Positions 27,204-35,481 of a stretch of DNA of 64,000 nucleotides are shown in pieces; position 1 is the stretch's first letter; every line of letters starts with the position of its first letter. The stretch is from Paraliobacillus quinghaiensis (GTDB taxonomy: Bacteria > Bacillota > Bacilli > Bacillales > Amphibacillaceae). Below the pieces are notes generated by a model, which had not been told where the DNA came from, searched no databases, and was given only the letters and a program-made list of their open reading frames with translations. The stretch is taken from positions 62,001-126,000 of the forward strand of contig NZ_QJSH01000007.1 in NCBI RefSeq assembly GCF_003426025.1, read 5' to 3'. The position numbers and the translations under genes are program-made.

Positions 27204-28001
27204 CTATACCACAAAAGATTTAACCGATTTAAGCAAATAGCGCTCAATAAACTTTGCTAAGCCATCTTCTTCATGGTGTTCAGTAACAAAATCAGCTGCT
27301 ACTTTAACCTCAAGACTAGCGTTCCCCATCGCCACACCAGTTCCGACCTGACGAAGCATCTCGATATCATTGGGTCCGTCCCCTATTGCTACAGCATCAT
27401 TAGGACTAATTCTAAACGCTTTAAGCAACGTTTTGATTCCCGACCACTTTGAAACATGAGGTGCAATTAATTCAAATCCATCATTCCAATCGATAACTTT
27501 TGCTTCCTTTTTAAACAAAGCAGATAGCTCTGGACTTGTTTTACCTGTTCGAACACTATATTTCAATACATCTTGATACTTAGCGTTTCTTAAATCACCA
27601 ACATACTGTGGTGGAATTTTCCCAACTTTTGTCCAATAATCGATCTCTTCATTGATCTCCTTGCAATAAATCCCATTTGCCGTGTGGATGATAACATTAC
27701 AAGGATTTAAAGCGGTTAAATCGTGAAATCGTTGATCGTTCACTTGGACGGTATTCATTTGCATAGTACTTCCGGTTAATGCATCGTGGATAGATGCACC
27801 ATTCAAGCAGATCATTGGTGTTCTCAATCCAATTTCTTTGTGGTAAGGAGCTGTTACTTCATAGTGTCGTCCAGTGGCTAAAAAAACTTTTACACCTTGA
27901 TTATTAAGCTTATTAATAGCTTCCAAACTTCGTTGAGAAATCTTATTTGATTGCGTAAGCAGTGTACCATCCATATCAACAAACATTGCTCGTATATTCA
28001 T
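27204..28001 (-). CDS. Cof-type HAD-IIB sugar phosphatase
   Basis: A 265-residue cytosolic haloacid-dehalogenase phosphatase: nucleophile motif FVDMDGTLLTQ, ATGRH (motif II), the motif III lysine in the SKWSGIKTLL segment and GDGPNDIEMLRQVGTGVAMGNA (motif IV). The large type IIB cap lies between motifs II and III. Targets of such enzymes are sugar phosphates, PLP or flavin precursors; the substrate is unknown. TAGGAGGCC precedes the ATG. A second Cof-type paralogue is at 58640-59431. Confidence 0.9.
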   Translation of the reverse strand: MNIRAMFVDMDGTLLTQSNKISQRSLEAINKLNNQGVKVFLATGRHYEVTAPYHKEIGLRTPMICLNGASIHDALTGSTMQMNTVQVNDQRFHDLTALNPCNVIIHTANGIYCKEINEEIDYWTKVGKIPPQYVGDLRNAKYQDVLKYSVRTGKTSPELSALFKKEAKVIDWNDGFELIAPHVSKWSGIKTLLKAFRISPNDAVAIGDGPNDIEMLRQVGTGVAMGNASLEVKVAADFVTEHHEEDGLAKFIERYLLKSVKSFVV

Positions 28002-28134
28002 GTATTTGGCCTCCTAGTTGAAATTGTAAGTCAATCATAACACCTGAATATTAATGAACAGTAAATTAGGTGTTCAGATTATATTAAGATTACGACTTAG
28101 TGCGAATGTATTTAAAAAATTATAAGCAAAAAAC

Positions 28135-28163
28135 TTGAAAGTCAAAGATAGTCAAAGTATAAT
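28135..28163 (+). promoter_or_regulatory. SigA promoter of clpE
   Basis: TTGAAA at 28135-28140, exactly 17 bp, then consensus TATAAT at 28158-28163. The spacer is occupied by a CtsR box. Confidence 0.88.
28140..28156 (+). promoter_or_regulatory. CtsR operator 1 (heat-shock repressor)
   Basis: AGTCAAAGATAGTCAAA is a perfect match to the tandem heptad CtsR consensus (A/GGTCAAA-NAN-A/GGTCAAA), placed between -35 and -10 of clpE. Confidence 0.92.
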
Positions 28164-28172
28164 ATGGTTAAA

Positions 28173-28189
28173 GGTCAAAGATAGTCAAG
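28173..28189 (+). promoter_or_regulatory. CtsR operator 2
   Basis: GGTCAAAGATAGTCAAG has one mismatch to the CtsR consensus and lies just downstream of the -10, over the start of transcription. Confidence 0.9.
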
Positions 28190-28299
28190 GTATCGCCAAA
28201 AGCCATGAAGGTGCTATACGACAAGGACGATCTTATTCTATAGTCCTTAAATTCTTGACCTAATTAAACTTACTTATCCAATTGAAGGAGGAAGAAAAA

Positions 28300-30420
28300 A
28301 TGAAATGTCAAAATTGTGGCATTCGTCCAGCGAATATTAATGTTGCCCTTCGATTTAATAACCAAATGCAAGAGATGCATGTTTGTCAAACATGTTTTAA
28401 AGAGATACAGCAAAAGGCAAAAAATCCTTCAGGTATGTTTGGAGGACAAAATCAAGGAGCACAAGGTTTTGAAGACTTCTTCTCTGGTGCAACACAAAAT
28501 GGAGGAGAACAAAATAGCAACAAACAAGATGGTGGCTTGTTAGACGAGCTTGGAAGTAATTTATCACATGCAGCAAAGGCCGGTATTATCGACCCAGTAA
28601 TCGGTCGTGAAAAAGAAGTAAAACGTGTAATGGAAACATTAAATAGAAGAAACAAAAATAACCCCGTACTAATTGGGGAACCGGGTGTTGGTAAAACAGC
28701 AATTGCAGAAGGTTTAGCACTTAAAATTGCTGAAGGTAAGGTACCATCAAAACTAATGAATAAGGAAATTTATTTATTAGATGTCGCATCACTGGTTGCA
28801 AACACGGGTGTCCGTGGTCAATTTGAAGAGCGAATGAAACAACTCGTTTCAGAACTGCAACAACGTAAAAATGTGATCCTTTTTGTTGACGAAATTCACT
28901 TATTAGTAGGTGCAGGTACAGCTGAAGGCTCACAAATGGATGCAGGTAATATCTTAAAACCTGCGCTAGCAAGAGGCGAGTTGCAACTTGTTGGTGCAAC
29001 AACATTAAAAGAGTACCGTCAAATTGAAAAGGATGCAGCTTTAGAGCGTCGTTTCCAACCAATTATGGTAAAAGAACCATCTGTTGATGAAGCGGTATTA
29101 ATTTTACAAGGATTACAAGATCGTTATGAAGCTTTCCATCATGTTTCTTATACAGATGAAGCAATTGAGGGTGCTGTTACCTTATCAAAACGCTACTTGC
29201 AAGATCGCTTCTTACCAGATAAAGCAATTGATTTGATGGATGAAGCGGGTGCACGTTTGAATCTAGCTAATGATGATTCAGACAAAGAATCCCTACAGCA
29301 ACGTATTGATGAGATTGCAAAAGAAAAAGAAGAAGCGGCTGAAAAAGAAGACTATGAGCGTGCCGCTAATTTAAGACATCAAGAGGTTCTGTTAGAGAAA
29401 AAATTAAATGATTCAACAGATGAATCAAAAGTGTCAGTTACAGTAGAAGATATTCAATTGATTATTGAAGAAAAAACAGGCATTCCAGTGCGTAAAATTC
29501 AAGCTGATGAACAGTCAAAAATGAAACATCTTGCAGAAACCTTAGGTGAAAGAGTAATTGGACAAGAAAATGCCGTACAAAAAGTTTCAAAAGCAGTACG
29601 TAGAAGCCGTGCAGGGTTGAAATCAAAACATCGCCCAATTGGTTCATTCTTATTTGTAGGACCGACTGGTGTAGGTAAAACAGAGCTAACAAAAGTGTTA
29701 GCAGAAGAGCTATTTGGTACAAAAGAGTCACATATTCGTCTTGATATGAGTGAATATATGGAGAAGCATGCTGTCTCTAAGATTATTGGTTCACCACCAG
29801 GATATGTTGGACATGAAGAAGCAGGACAGTTAACAGAACGTGTTCGACGTAATCCGTATAGCTTAATTCTATTGGATGAAATTGAAAAAGCGCATCCTGA
29901 TGTACAGCACATGTTCCTGCAAATTATGGAAGATGGTCACCTAACAGATAGTCATGGACGTACTGTTAGCTTCAAGGATACAGTTATTATCATGACAAGC
30001 AATGCTGGAACTGGTGTGAAAAATGTAAGTGTAGGTTTTAACAGTGATAACAATGAAGCAGTTTCTACGTTGGAAATGTTAAGTGATTATTTCAAACCAG
30101 AATTTTTAAATCGTTTTGACGCGATTATTCCATTTAACGAGTTACAACAACAAGATCTTGTTCAAATTGTTGATATTATGTTAAATGAACTAGAAGAAAA
30201 CGTAAAAGAGCAAGGCTACACGATCACAGTGTCAGATGAAGCAAAACAGTATTTAGCTGACAAAGGCTATGATCCAAGGTTTGGTGCTCGTCCACTACGT
30301 CGTGTAATCCAAGATACTGTCGAAGATGGGATCACAGACTTGTTATTAGAAGAAGATGATATTGCTACTATCAATGTAGAGCTTGTTAATGATGAGATTC
30401 AAGTGAAAAAGGGAAATTAA
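28300..30420 (+). CDS. clpE: ATP-dependent Clp protease ATP-binding subunit ClpE
   Basis: A Hsp100 unfoldase that feeds ClpP and reverses protein aggregation after heat shock. The 706-residue protein starts with the ClpE zinc finger (CQNC and CQTC), a glutamine/asparagine-rich linker, then AAA1 (Walker A GEPGVGKT, Walker B ILFVDEIH), a UVR-like coiled region ([17 protein letters not shown]) and AAA2 ([21 protein letters not shown]). ATG 28300 follows AAGGAGG; the upstream TTG at 28282 overlaps that site. Two CtsR boxes over a strong promoter show class III heat-shock control, as in B. subtilis. Confidence 0.97.
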   Translation: MKCQNCGIRPANINVALRFNNQMQEMHVCQTCFKEIQQKAKNPSGMFGGQNQGAQGFEDFFSGATQNGGEQNSNKQDGGLLDELGSNLSHAAKAGIIDPVIGREKEVKRVMETLNRRNKNNPVLIGEPGVGKTAIAEGLALKIAEGKVPSKLMNKEIYLLDVASLVANTGVRGQFEERMKQLVSELQQRKNVILFVDEIHLLVGAGTAEGSQMDAGNILKPALARGELQLVGATTLKEYRQIEKDAALERRFQPIMVKEPSVDEAVLILQGLQDRYEAFHHVSYTDEAIEGAVTLSKRYLQDRFLPDKAIDLMDEAGARLNLANDDSDKESLQQRIDEIAKEKEEAAEKEDYERAANLRHQEVLLEKKLNDSTDESKVSVTVEDIQLIIEEKTGIPVRKIQADEQSKMKHLAETLGERVIGQENAVQKVSKAVRRSRAGLKSKHRPIGSFLFVGPTGVGKTELTKVLAEELFGTKESHIRLDMSEYMEKHAVSKIIGSPPGYVGHEEAGQLTERVRRNPYSLILLDEIEKAHPDVQHMFLQIMEDGHLTDSHGRTVSFKDTVIIMTSNAGTGVKNVSVGFNSDNNEAVSTLEMLSDYFKPEFLNRFDAIIPFNELQQQDLVQIVDIMLNELEENVKEQGYTITVSDEAKQYLADKGYDPRFGARPLRRVIQDTVEDGITDLLLEEDDIATINVELVNDEIQVKKGN

Positions 30421-30431
30421 TTTATACAAAT

Positions 30432-30466
30432 AAAACACGACATCAATCCTGATGTCGTGTTTTTTT
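30432..30466 (+). terminator. Terminator of clpE
   Basis: Perfect 14-bp stem (30432-30445 with 30450-30463), 4-nt loop and T-run. Confidence 0.94.
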
Positions 30467-30603
30467 GCACTGATAGGAAAGCATAAAATTTTAGCATGGA
30501 TGAATAGTCAACGTAGTAAAAATTTTTAGGGAATCAGTATAAGTGCAACTAGGCAATCACCGGCGCCAGAAGGCTTGGTGCTATCCAAGTTTTCTTTGTA
30601 ATA
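30467..30603. repeat. Intergenic structured repeat with CACTGATAGGAAAGCATAA end
   Basis: Begins CACTGATAGGAAAGCATAA, a stretch found again at about 60960-60978, and ends with ACCGGCGCCAGAAGGCTTGG and TGCTATCCAAG. It resembles a family of roughly 130-160 bp Bacillus intergenic repeats that I recall with GGCGCCAGAAGGCT-type cores. No gene is seen in it. Only the left end is duplicated in this window. Confidence 0.5.
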
Positions 30604-30612
30604 ATTTTTCAA

Positions 30613-31527
30613 TTGAACAGCAAAATAAAAGAGATACTTTTTTGCTGGGAGGTTAATATAATTAAAAAAAATAGCATTTATTTCATTTTATTTATTTTTA
30701 TCTTTTTAACCAATACAGATTTAGCTGCAGCTGAACAGAAAATGACTGTTCATTTTATTAACGTCGGTCAGGGAGACAGTATTTTAATCGAAACACCAAC
30801 CAAAGAGTATATTTTAATTGATGGTGGCCCACCTGATGCAAGTGAAAAAGTTATTACTTATTTAAAGCAACAAAAGATAAAGGATATTGATTTATTAGTT
30901 GCTACCCATCCAGATATCGATCATATTGGTGGTTTACTTAACGTACTCGATCACTTTTCAATTAATGAGATTTGGGACACTGGAAAATTTTATTATACAA
31001 GAACATACCATCGCTACTTTCGCAAAATTAATAAAAAAAGCATTCCATTGAAGATTGTAGAGGTTGATACGTTAATAACTTTTGGGCATAACAATCAGGT
31101 CTCGTTAAAAGTCTTAAACGCTAACTCGTTATTTAAAACCAACAATCAATCATCCTTAGCTTTATCCTTAACATACGGTTCTGTTGATTTTTTGTTAATG
31201 AGCGATGTAGAAAGAAAACAAGAAATAAAAATAATGCAACGAACAGATGTTGATTCTGAAATATTGAAAGTAGCACATCACGGTTCTGATACATCAAGTT
31301 CTTACGCATTTCTACAAGCAGTTGATCCGGAAGTAGCCATATTATCTTACGGAAGAGATAACACATACGGTCATCCTGTAGGGATAACAGTTGATAAGTT
31401 ATTGGATGTAGGTGCCACAATTTATTCCACAGCTAAAGCTGGAGATATAGTTATTACAACGGATGGTGAGGATTATAGTATTGATGTTTTAGGAGTTGGA
31501 AGACTAATCAGCAAACCTATACATTAA
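30613..31527 (+). CDS. Secreted ComEC-C-like metallo-beta-lactamase-fold hydrolase
   Basis: A protein like the beta-lactamase domain of ComEC, standing alone and exported. Signal-like segment SIYFILFIFIFLTNTDLAAA is followed by MTVHFINVGQGDSILIETPT, metal-ligand motif THPDIDHIGG (HxDxDH), SLTYGSVDFLLMSDVE and VAHHGSDTSS (third His). A nuclease or phosphodiesterase role is possible but unproven. The start is uncertain: TTG 30613 has no ribosome site, whereas GGGAGG at 30647-30652 points to ATA 30658 or ATT 30661. No ATG lies near. Either a rare start codon or a damaged start is present. The DDAH-like gene follows after 45 bp. Confidence 0.78.
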   Translation: MNSKIKEILFCWEVNIIKKNSIYFILFIFIFLTNTDLAAAEQKMTVHFINVGQGDSILIETPTKEYILIDGGPPDASEKVITYLKQQKIKDIDLLVATHPDIDHIGGLLNVLDHFSINEIWDTGKFYYTRTYHRYFRKINKKSIPLKIVEVDTLITFGHNNQVSLKVLNANSLFKTNNQSSLALSLTYGSVDFLLMSDVERKQEIKIMQRTDVDSEILKVAHHGSDTSSSYAFLQAVDPEVAILSYGRDNTYGHPVGITVDKLLDVGATIYSTAKAGDIVITTDGEDYSIDVLGVGRLISKPIH

Positions 31528-31572
31528 TTTCTGGTATAATAGATAAAAAGAGACAAAAGGGAGGTCATTCTT

Positions 31573-32421
31573 GTGCAAACTGATTCACAGGAAAATGTGC
31601 TATGTAATACAGAGTATGATGTACTTCAGAAAGTAATCGTGTGTTCACCTGCTCATATGAAAATCGGTAAAATTATTAATGAAACGCAGAAACATTATGA
31701 GACAGAGAATATTGATTCTGAAATTGCTACTAAACAGCATGATGGATTCGTACAAGTGTTAAAAGAACATGATATTGAGGTCATGGAAGTTTTGCCGCAA
31801 AGCCATTTACATGAACAAGTTTTTACGAGGGATATCGGCTTTTGTATTGGAAAGACACTTTTTACAGCTATGATGGGTGATAAAATTAGGTTGCCTGAAG
31901 TTGGTCAACTAAAGGAAGTTTTACATGAACAAGGAATTGAATACAAATCCTTTGCCCAAGATTCAATTGAAGGTGGAGACGTGATCGTTGATGGAGATAA
32001 GGTTTGGGTTGGTGTAAGTGACCGAACTACTTTTGAGGCTATTGATGCACTAAGAGCATTGTTGCCGAATTATCAAGTTATCGAGTTGCCGATTGCTGAA
32101 AGGATTTTACACTTAGATTGTGCATTTAATTGTATTTCACCTGAATTGGCACTTGTCTATCCAAAAGCATTCACGGATTTAGATTTACAAAAATTAAAAA
32201 AACATTATCAGTTAATTGAAGTCAATGATGAAGAACAGTTTACTTTAGGGACAAATGTATTGTCGATTGGTGATAAGAAGATTATCAGCCTTCCAGAAAA
32301 TAACGAAGTAAATAAACAGCTAAGAGGGTTAGGTTTTGAGGTTATTGAAGTAGAATTTAATGAGATTATTAAATCTGGTGGTTCTTTTAGGTGTTGTACA
32401 TTGCCATTAGTAAGAACTTAA
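31573..32421 (+). CDS. Dimethylarginine dimethylaminohydrolase-like amidinohydrolase
   Basis: A 282-residue member of the guanidino-group-modifying (GME/arginine deiminase) superfamily. Features are FTRDIGFCIG, the acidic EGGDVIV motif that binds the guanidino group, the catalytic histidine in LHLDCAFN and the nucleophile region GGSFRCCTLPL near the C terminus. Bacterial relatives hydrolyse methylarginine or other guanidines to citrulline-like products; the exact substrate is not set by sequence. It starts at GTG 31573 with AAAGGGAGG upstream, and ends in a terminator. Confidence 0.85.
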   Translation: MQTDSQENVLCNTEYDVLQKVIVCSPAHMKIGKIINETQKHYETENIDSEIATKQHDGFVQVLKEHDIEVMEVLPQSHLHEQVFTRDIGFCIGKTLFTAMMGDKIRLPEVGQLKEVLHEQGIEYKSFAQDSIEGGDVIVDGDKVWVGVSDRTTFEAIDALRALLPNYQVIELPIAERILHLDCAFNCISPELALVYPKAFTDLDLQKLKKHYQLIEVNDEEQFTLGTNVLSIGDKKIISLPENNEVNKQLRGLGFEVIEVEFNEIIKSGGSFRCCTLPLVRT

Positions 32422-32429
32422 TTTACTTG

Positions 32430-32464
32430 AAAACGTTTGGATTAATATGATCCAAGCGTTTTTT
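32430..32464 (+). terminator. Terminator after the DDAH-like gene
   Basis: 13-bp stem (32430-32442 with 32450-32462, one G-U pair) followed by a T-run. Confidence 0.9.
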
Positions 32465-32519
32465 TATTGACGGAGTTTCAGAAATTCTTGTGGTTACACA
32501 TATATTTTTTACAGATTTT

Positions 32520-32566
32520 CCGAACGAGAAAGCCCAGCACCTTTAGGCATGGGATGATAGTGAGGT
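32520..32566 (+). other. Stray IS605-type right-end-like hairpin
   Basis: AGAAAGCCC, CTTTAGGCATGGGA and TGATAGTG resemble the right end at 34779-34811 (AGAACCCC, CTTTAGCTGTGGGA, GTTGTCA). It lies upstream of the tnpA relic and may be a leftover end of another element or part of this element's left end. Confidence 0.4.
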
Positions 32567-32684
32567 TAAATACGGAATGCCACTAACTATTAAAAGATTT
32601 ATCTTCTAGTATTTAAATAATTTGCTATTATTTGTGTTATTTGTTGTAGCTTATTGTTTAAATTGATAAAATTATATACATGAA

Positions 32685-33072
32685 ATGAATATAGAAGAAC
32701 CAATACAACTGTTTCGTTATTAAACTATCATTTCGTATTCTGTCCTCGTTATAGAAGAAAAATTTTTCTTCGGTCAGATGTAGAAAAACGTTTTAAAGAA
32801 TTAGTACAAGAAGTATGTGAAGATATACAAGTTGTTGCTATCGAGTGTGATAAGGACCATACCCATATGTTTCTTAACGCACTACCCAAACTAAGCCCTT
32901 CAGCCATTATGGCGAAAATTAAGGGATAAACTTCGAAAATCTAAGGAAAGAATTTCCTCACCTTAAACATTTGCAGAGTCTTTGGACGCGTTCGTATTTT
33001 GTTTCCACTGCTGGAAATGTCTCAAGTGAAACGATAAAACAATACGTTGAAAATCAAAAGAAAAGAAATTAG
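32685..33072 (+). pseudogene. tnpA: tnpA relic, IS200/IS605 HUH transposase
   Basis: Translation in pieces gives LNYHFVFCPRYRRKIFL, ECDKDHTHMFLNALP (HUH-type His pair HTH) and, after a frame change, EFPHLKHLQSLWTRSYFVS and IKQYVENQKKR with the catalytic tyrosine. Lesions: the ATG at 32685 is out of frame with the body, a TAA at about 32928 follows KIKG, and a further 1-nt loss near 32942 shifts the frame. It cannot make a full transposase. The stop (33070-33072) is 16 bp before tnpB. Confidence 0.85.
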
Positions 33073-33088
33073 AAAGGAGCCGAAACCT

Positions 33089-34573
33089 ATGGCAAGAAAA
33101 ACAGGACCAACTTATACGATTGAGTTTCCTCTTCATATACCGGTTTGGCAACAACATCGGCTCGAAAAGAAATTCAAGATCGCACGAATGGTTTATAATT
33201 CTTGCCTAGGTGAAGTTTTAAAAAGACATCAAGCAGTAAAATCCGATAAAGTATATCTCAAACTCCTTAAACAACCAAAATCCAAAAATCGTGATAAAAA
33301 ACTCTCAAATATTCGAGAAAATTATGGTTTCTCTGAATATGGAACACATAACTTTGTGAAGTCTGTTCAAAATAAGTTCAAGGAACATATCGGAAGTCTT
33401 GAAGCACAAAAACTTGCTACCAGGAGCTTTCAAACTGTTGAAAAACTTCATTTCGGTAAATCAAAAAAGGTTCATTTTAAAAAAATGACGGATAACATTT
33501 CAGTTGAAAATAAATCGAATAAGACTGGATTGAGGTATTCAGAAGGTGCTATCCTTTGGGGAGACAAACCAACAAAGAAAAATCCTAAACCTAAAAACTG
33601 GCTTTTGATGCCTATTTCACCGAAACCTAACGATGAATACGCAGACTTAGCTTTAATGGATAAAACGAAGTATGTTCGTATATTAAAACGTGAAGTTCGT
33701 GGGAAAGTGCGATACTTTGTCCAACTTATTCAAGAAGGTTATCCACCTCAGAAAAAAAATCGTAAGATTTGTAATGATGAAACAAAACGGGTCGGATTAG
33801 ATATTGGCACGTCTACTATTGCCATATGTAGTGAAGATCAAGTAAAACTTCAAGAACTTGCACCAGATTGTGTATATAATGAAAAAGAATTGAGGCGGAT
33901 CCAACGGAAAATGGATAGGTCTAAGAGAAGTATGAATCCAAACAATTTTAATGAAAATGGGACAATTAAAAAAGGTAAACTAAATTGGATATACTCTAAA
34001 AAATACGAAGAACTACGAAAAAAAAGAAAAGAAATTTATCGCAAAATCACCGTTCAACGCAAAATGTCACATGAGAAATTAGCTAATGTGATTCTTTCCT
34101 TTGGTTCTGATGTTCGTGTTGAAACCATGCGGTTTCAATCGCTGCAAAAACGAGCAAAAAATCCTACACGTAATAAGAAAAATGGCAAAATCAATTGTAA
34201 GAAAAGATTTGGCAAATCAATAGCTAAACGGGCTCCTGCAATGTTGTTAACAATAATTGATCGAAAACTGAGTTATCAAAATCGATCTTTAAAGAAAATA
34301 GATACGTATGCAACAAAAGCTAGTCAATTCAACCACATAACAAAAGAATATAGTAAAAAACAACTTTCGGAGCGTTGGAATGTGTTTGGAGATGTTCGCA
34401 TCCAACGTGATTTATATAGTGCCTTTTTAATATGCAATACAACTAAAACACTTAATGCTGTAGATGTGGATTTATGCAACACAAAATGGGATGAATTTGT
34501 AAAACTGCAAAACATTGAAGTGAACTATTTAAAAAAAGCTCAAAGTAAAACATTGCGATGGTTTGTCGCATAA
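33089..34573 (+). CDS. tnpB: TnpB-family RuvC-like nuclease without zinc ribbon
   Basis: A 494-residue RNA-guided nuclease relative from an IS605-type element. RuvC residues appear intact: Asp in VGLDIGTSTIAI, Glu in RVETMRFQSL and Asp in IQRDLYSAFLI. The four-cysteine zinc ribbon normally between motifs II and III is absent; the region reads TYATKASQFNHITKEYSKKQ. The protein is longer than common TnpBs (about 370-420) with a basic helical insertion (RRIQRKMDRSKRS to YRKITVQRKMSHEKLA). ATG 33089 follows GAAAGGAG; the upstream frame from 33047 overlaps the tnpA relic. The function here (homing, target cleavage or a host role) is unknown. Confidence 0.85.
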   Translation: MARKTGPTYTIEFPLHIPVWQQHRLEKKFKIARMVYNSCLGEVLKRHQAVKSDKVYLKLLKQPKSKNRDKKLSNIRENYGFSEYGTHNFVKSVQNKFKEHIGSLEAQKLATRSFQTVEKLHFGKSKKVHFKKMTDNISVENKSNKTGLRYSEGAILWGDKPTKKNPKPKNWLLMPISPKPNDEYADLALMDKTKYVRILKREVRGKVRYFVQLIQEGYPPQKKNRKICNDETKRVGLDIGTSTIAICSEDQVKLQELAPDCVYNEKELRRIQRKMDRSKRSMNPNNFNENGTIKKGKLNWIYSKKYEELRKKRKEIYRKITVQRKMSHEKLANVILSFGSDVRVETMRFQSLQKRAKNPTRNKKNGKINCKKRFGKSIAKRAPAMLLTIIDRKLSYQNRSLKKIDTYATKASQFNHITKEYSKKQLSERWNVFGDVRIQRDLYSAFLICNTTKTLNAVDVDLCNTKWDEFVKLQNIEVNYLKKAQSKTLRWFVA

Positions 34574-34811
34574 TAATTATAAACCTGATTGGTCATGATA
34601 ACGTCCAATAGAAGTCGGAACGAAAAGCATATCAAGAGTCTATAAGGCTTGTTGAGAGAGGTGCATTGCTATACGCAATACGTCCGTTAATGTTTTAGGA
34701 GAAAGCAAGTCAGTACTTTGGTGAAAAGTCTTTCTGAAAGAAAAGATAAGACACCATTGAGAAGCCTGCAAGTACCTTAGAACCCCATTGCTTTAGCTGT
34801 GGGAGTTGTCA
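34574..34811 (+). ncRNA. Putative omega-RNA and right end of the IS605-type element
   Basis: In this family the tnpB 3' region encodes the guide RNA scaffold, whose end coincides with the element's right end. The 238 bp here are gene-free and end with AGAACCCC-(ATTGCTTTAGC)-TGTGGGAG-TTGTCA, typical of such ends as I recall. The exact boundary and expression are inferred. The DUF421 gene begins only 48 bp past the end. Confidence 0.5.
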
Positions 34812-34859
34812 GTACTGAGGATATTAGTAAATATATACTTTGTGAAAGGATGTAATATT

Positions 34860-35441
34860 ATGGATTTTATGTGGGAAGCGATTGTAATGATACTTACGGG
34901 ATTTCTCCTTCTTAGGCTTTCTGGTCGTAAGTCTCTAGTCCAAATGACTGTTACAACCACAATTGTGATGATCTCGATCGGATCAGTAATTGTTCAACCG
35001 ATTATAGAAGATAGCATAATTAAAACAATCGTTACAGTTGCTATTTTTATAATAGTCCTTATTATTATTGAATACCTTCAGGTAAAGTTTAATCCATTAG
35101 AAAAATTAATAACTGGAAAAGCGATGCCAGTTATTGAAAATGGACAATTAAACTTAAAGAATTTAAAAAAACTACGATTCACAGTTGATAAATTAGAAAT
35201 GCATATAAGGCAAAAAGGAATTTCTAATATCTCTGATATAAAAAATGCAACAATAGAACCAAACGGACAATTGGGCTATGAACTAAAGCCAGATGCAAAA
35301 CCATTAACAATTGGAGAGTTTAAGAAATTGATGGGATTAATGATTAATCAACAAAATCAATCTCCCGATAAGGATGGAGGCCTCTTTTACGAGGTTATAA
35401 ATAAACAGCATCAGCCTCCTAATCGTGATGATTTAGAATAA
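34860..35441 (+). CDS. DUF421/YetF-family membrane protein
   Basis: A 193-residue protein with three N-terminal membrane segments, the ILTGFLLLRLSGRKSLVQMT motif and a soluble YetF-type domain (MPVIENGQLNLKNLKKLRFTVDKLEMHIRQKGISNISDI...IEPNGQLGYELKP). These proteins are common in sporeformers and of poorly known function. ATG 34860 follows GAAAGGA with 9-nt spacing; the frame from 34806 begins inside the IS right end. Its own promoter is not obvious because the mobile element ends 48 bp upstream. A paralogue lies at 39972-40571. Confidence 0.85.
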   Translation: MDFMWEAIVMILTGFLLLRLSGRKSLVQMTVTTTIVMISIGSVIVQPIIEDSIIKTIVTVAIFIIVLIIIEYLQVKFNPLEKLITGKAMPVIENGQLNLKNLKKLRFTVDKLEMHIRQKGISNISDIKNATIEPNGQLGYELKPDAKPLTIGEFKKLMGLMINQQNQSPDKDGGLFYEVINKQHQPPNRDDLE

Positions 35442-35452
35442 TTGAAGCAAAA

Positions 35453-35480
35453 AAAAGAACCCTTCGTGGGGGTTCTTCTA
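35453..35480. terminator. Terminator between DUF421 and yxlG-like genes
   Basis: 8-bp stem AAGAACCC (35455-35462) with GGGTTCTT (35470-35477), TTCGTG-type loop, A-run upstream; usable on both strands. Confidence 0.8.
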
Positions 35481-35481
35481 A

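Larger units (their letters stand above)
32685..34811 (+). mobile_element. IS200/IS605-family element with dead tnpA and intact tnpB
   Basis: Comprises a decayed HUH transposase gene, a full tnpB-type gene and a right end with a CCCC/TGGGAG hairpin at 34779-34811. The left boundary is uncertain; 32685 is the first base of the tnpA relic. Such elements move as single strands and leave no target duplication, so ends cannot be fixed from direct repeats. Confidence 0.8.

Noticed and set aside
28721-29912. Several long reverse-strand frames inside clpE
   Set aside because: They mirror strongly biased coding of clpE, lack ribosome sites and resemble no family.
32689-32930. Functional tnpA using a rare start
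   Set aside because: Even with a rare start the frame hits a TAA after KIKG and needs another frameshift to reach the catalytic tyrosine.
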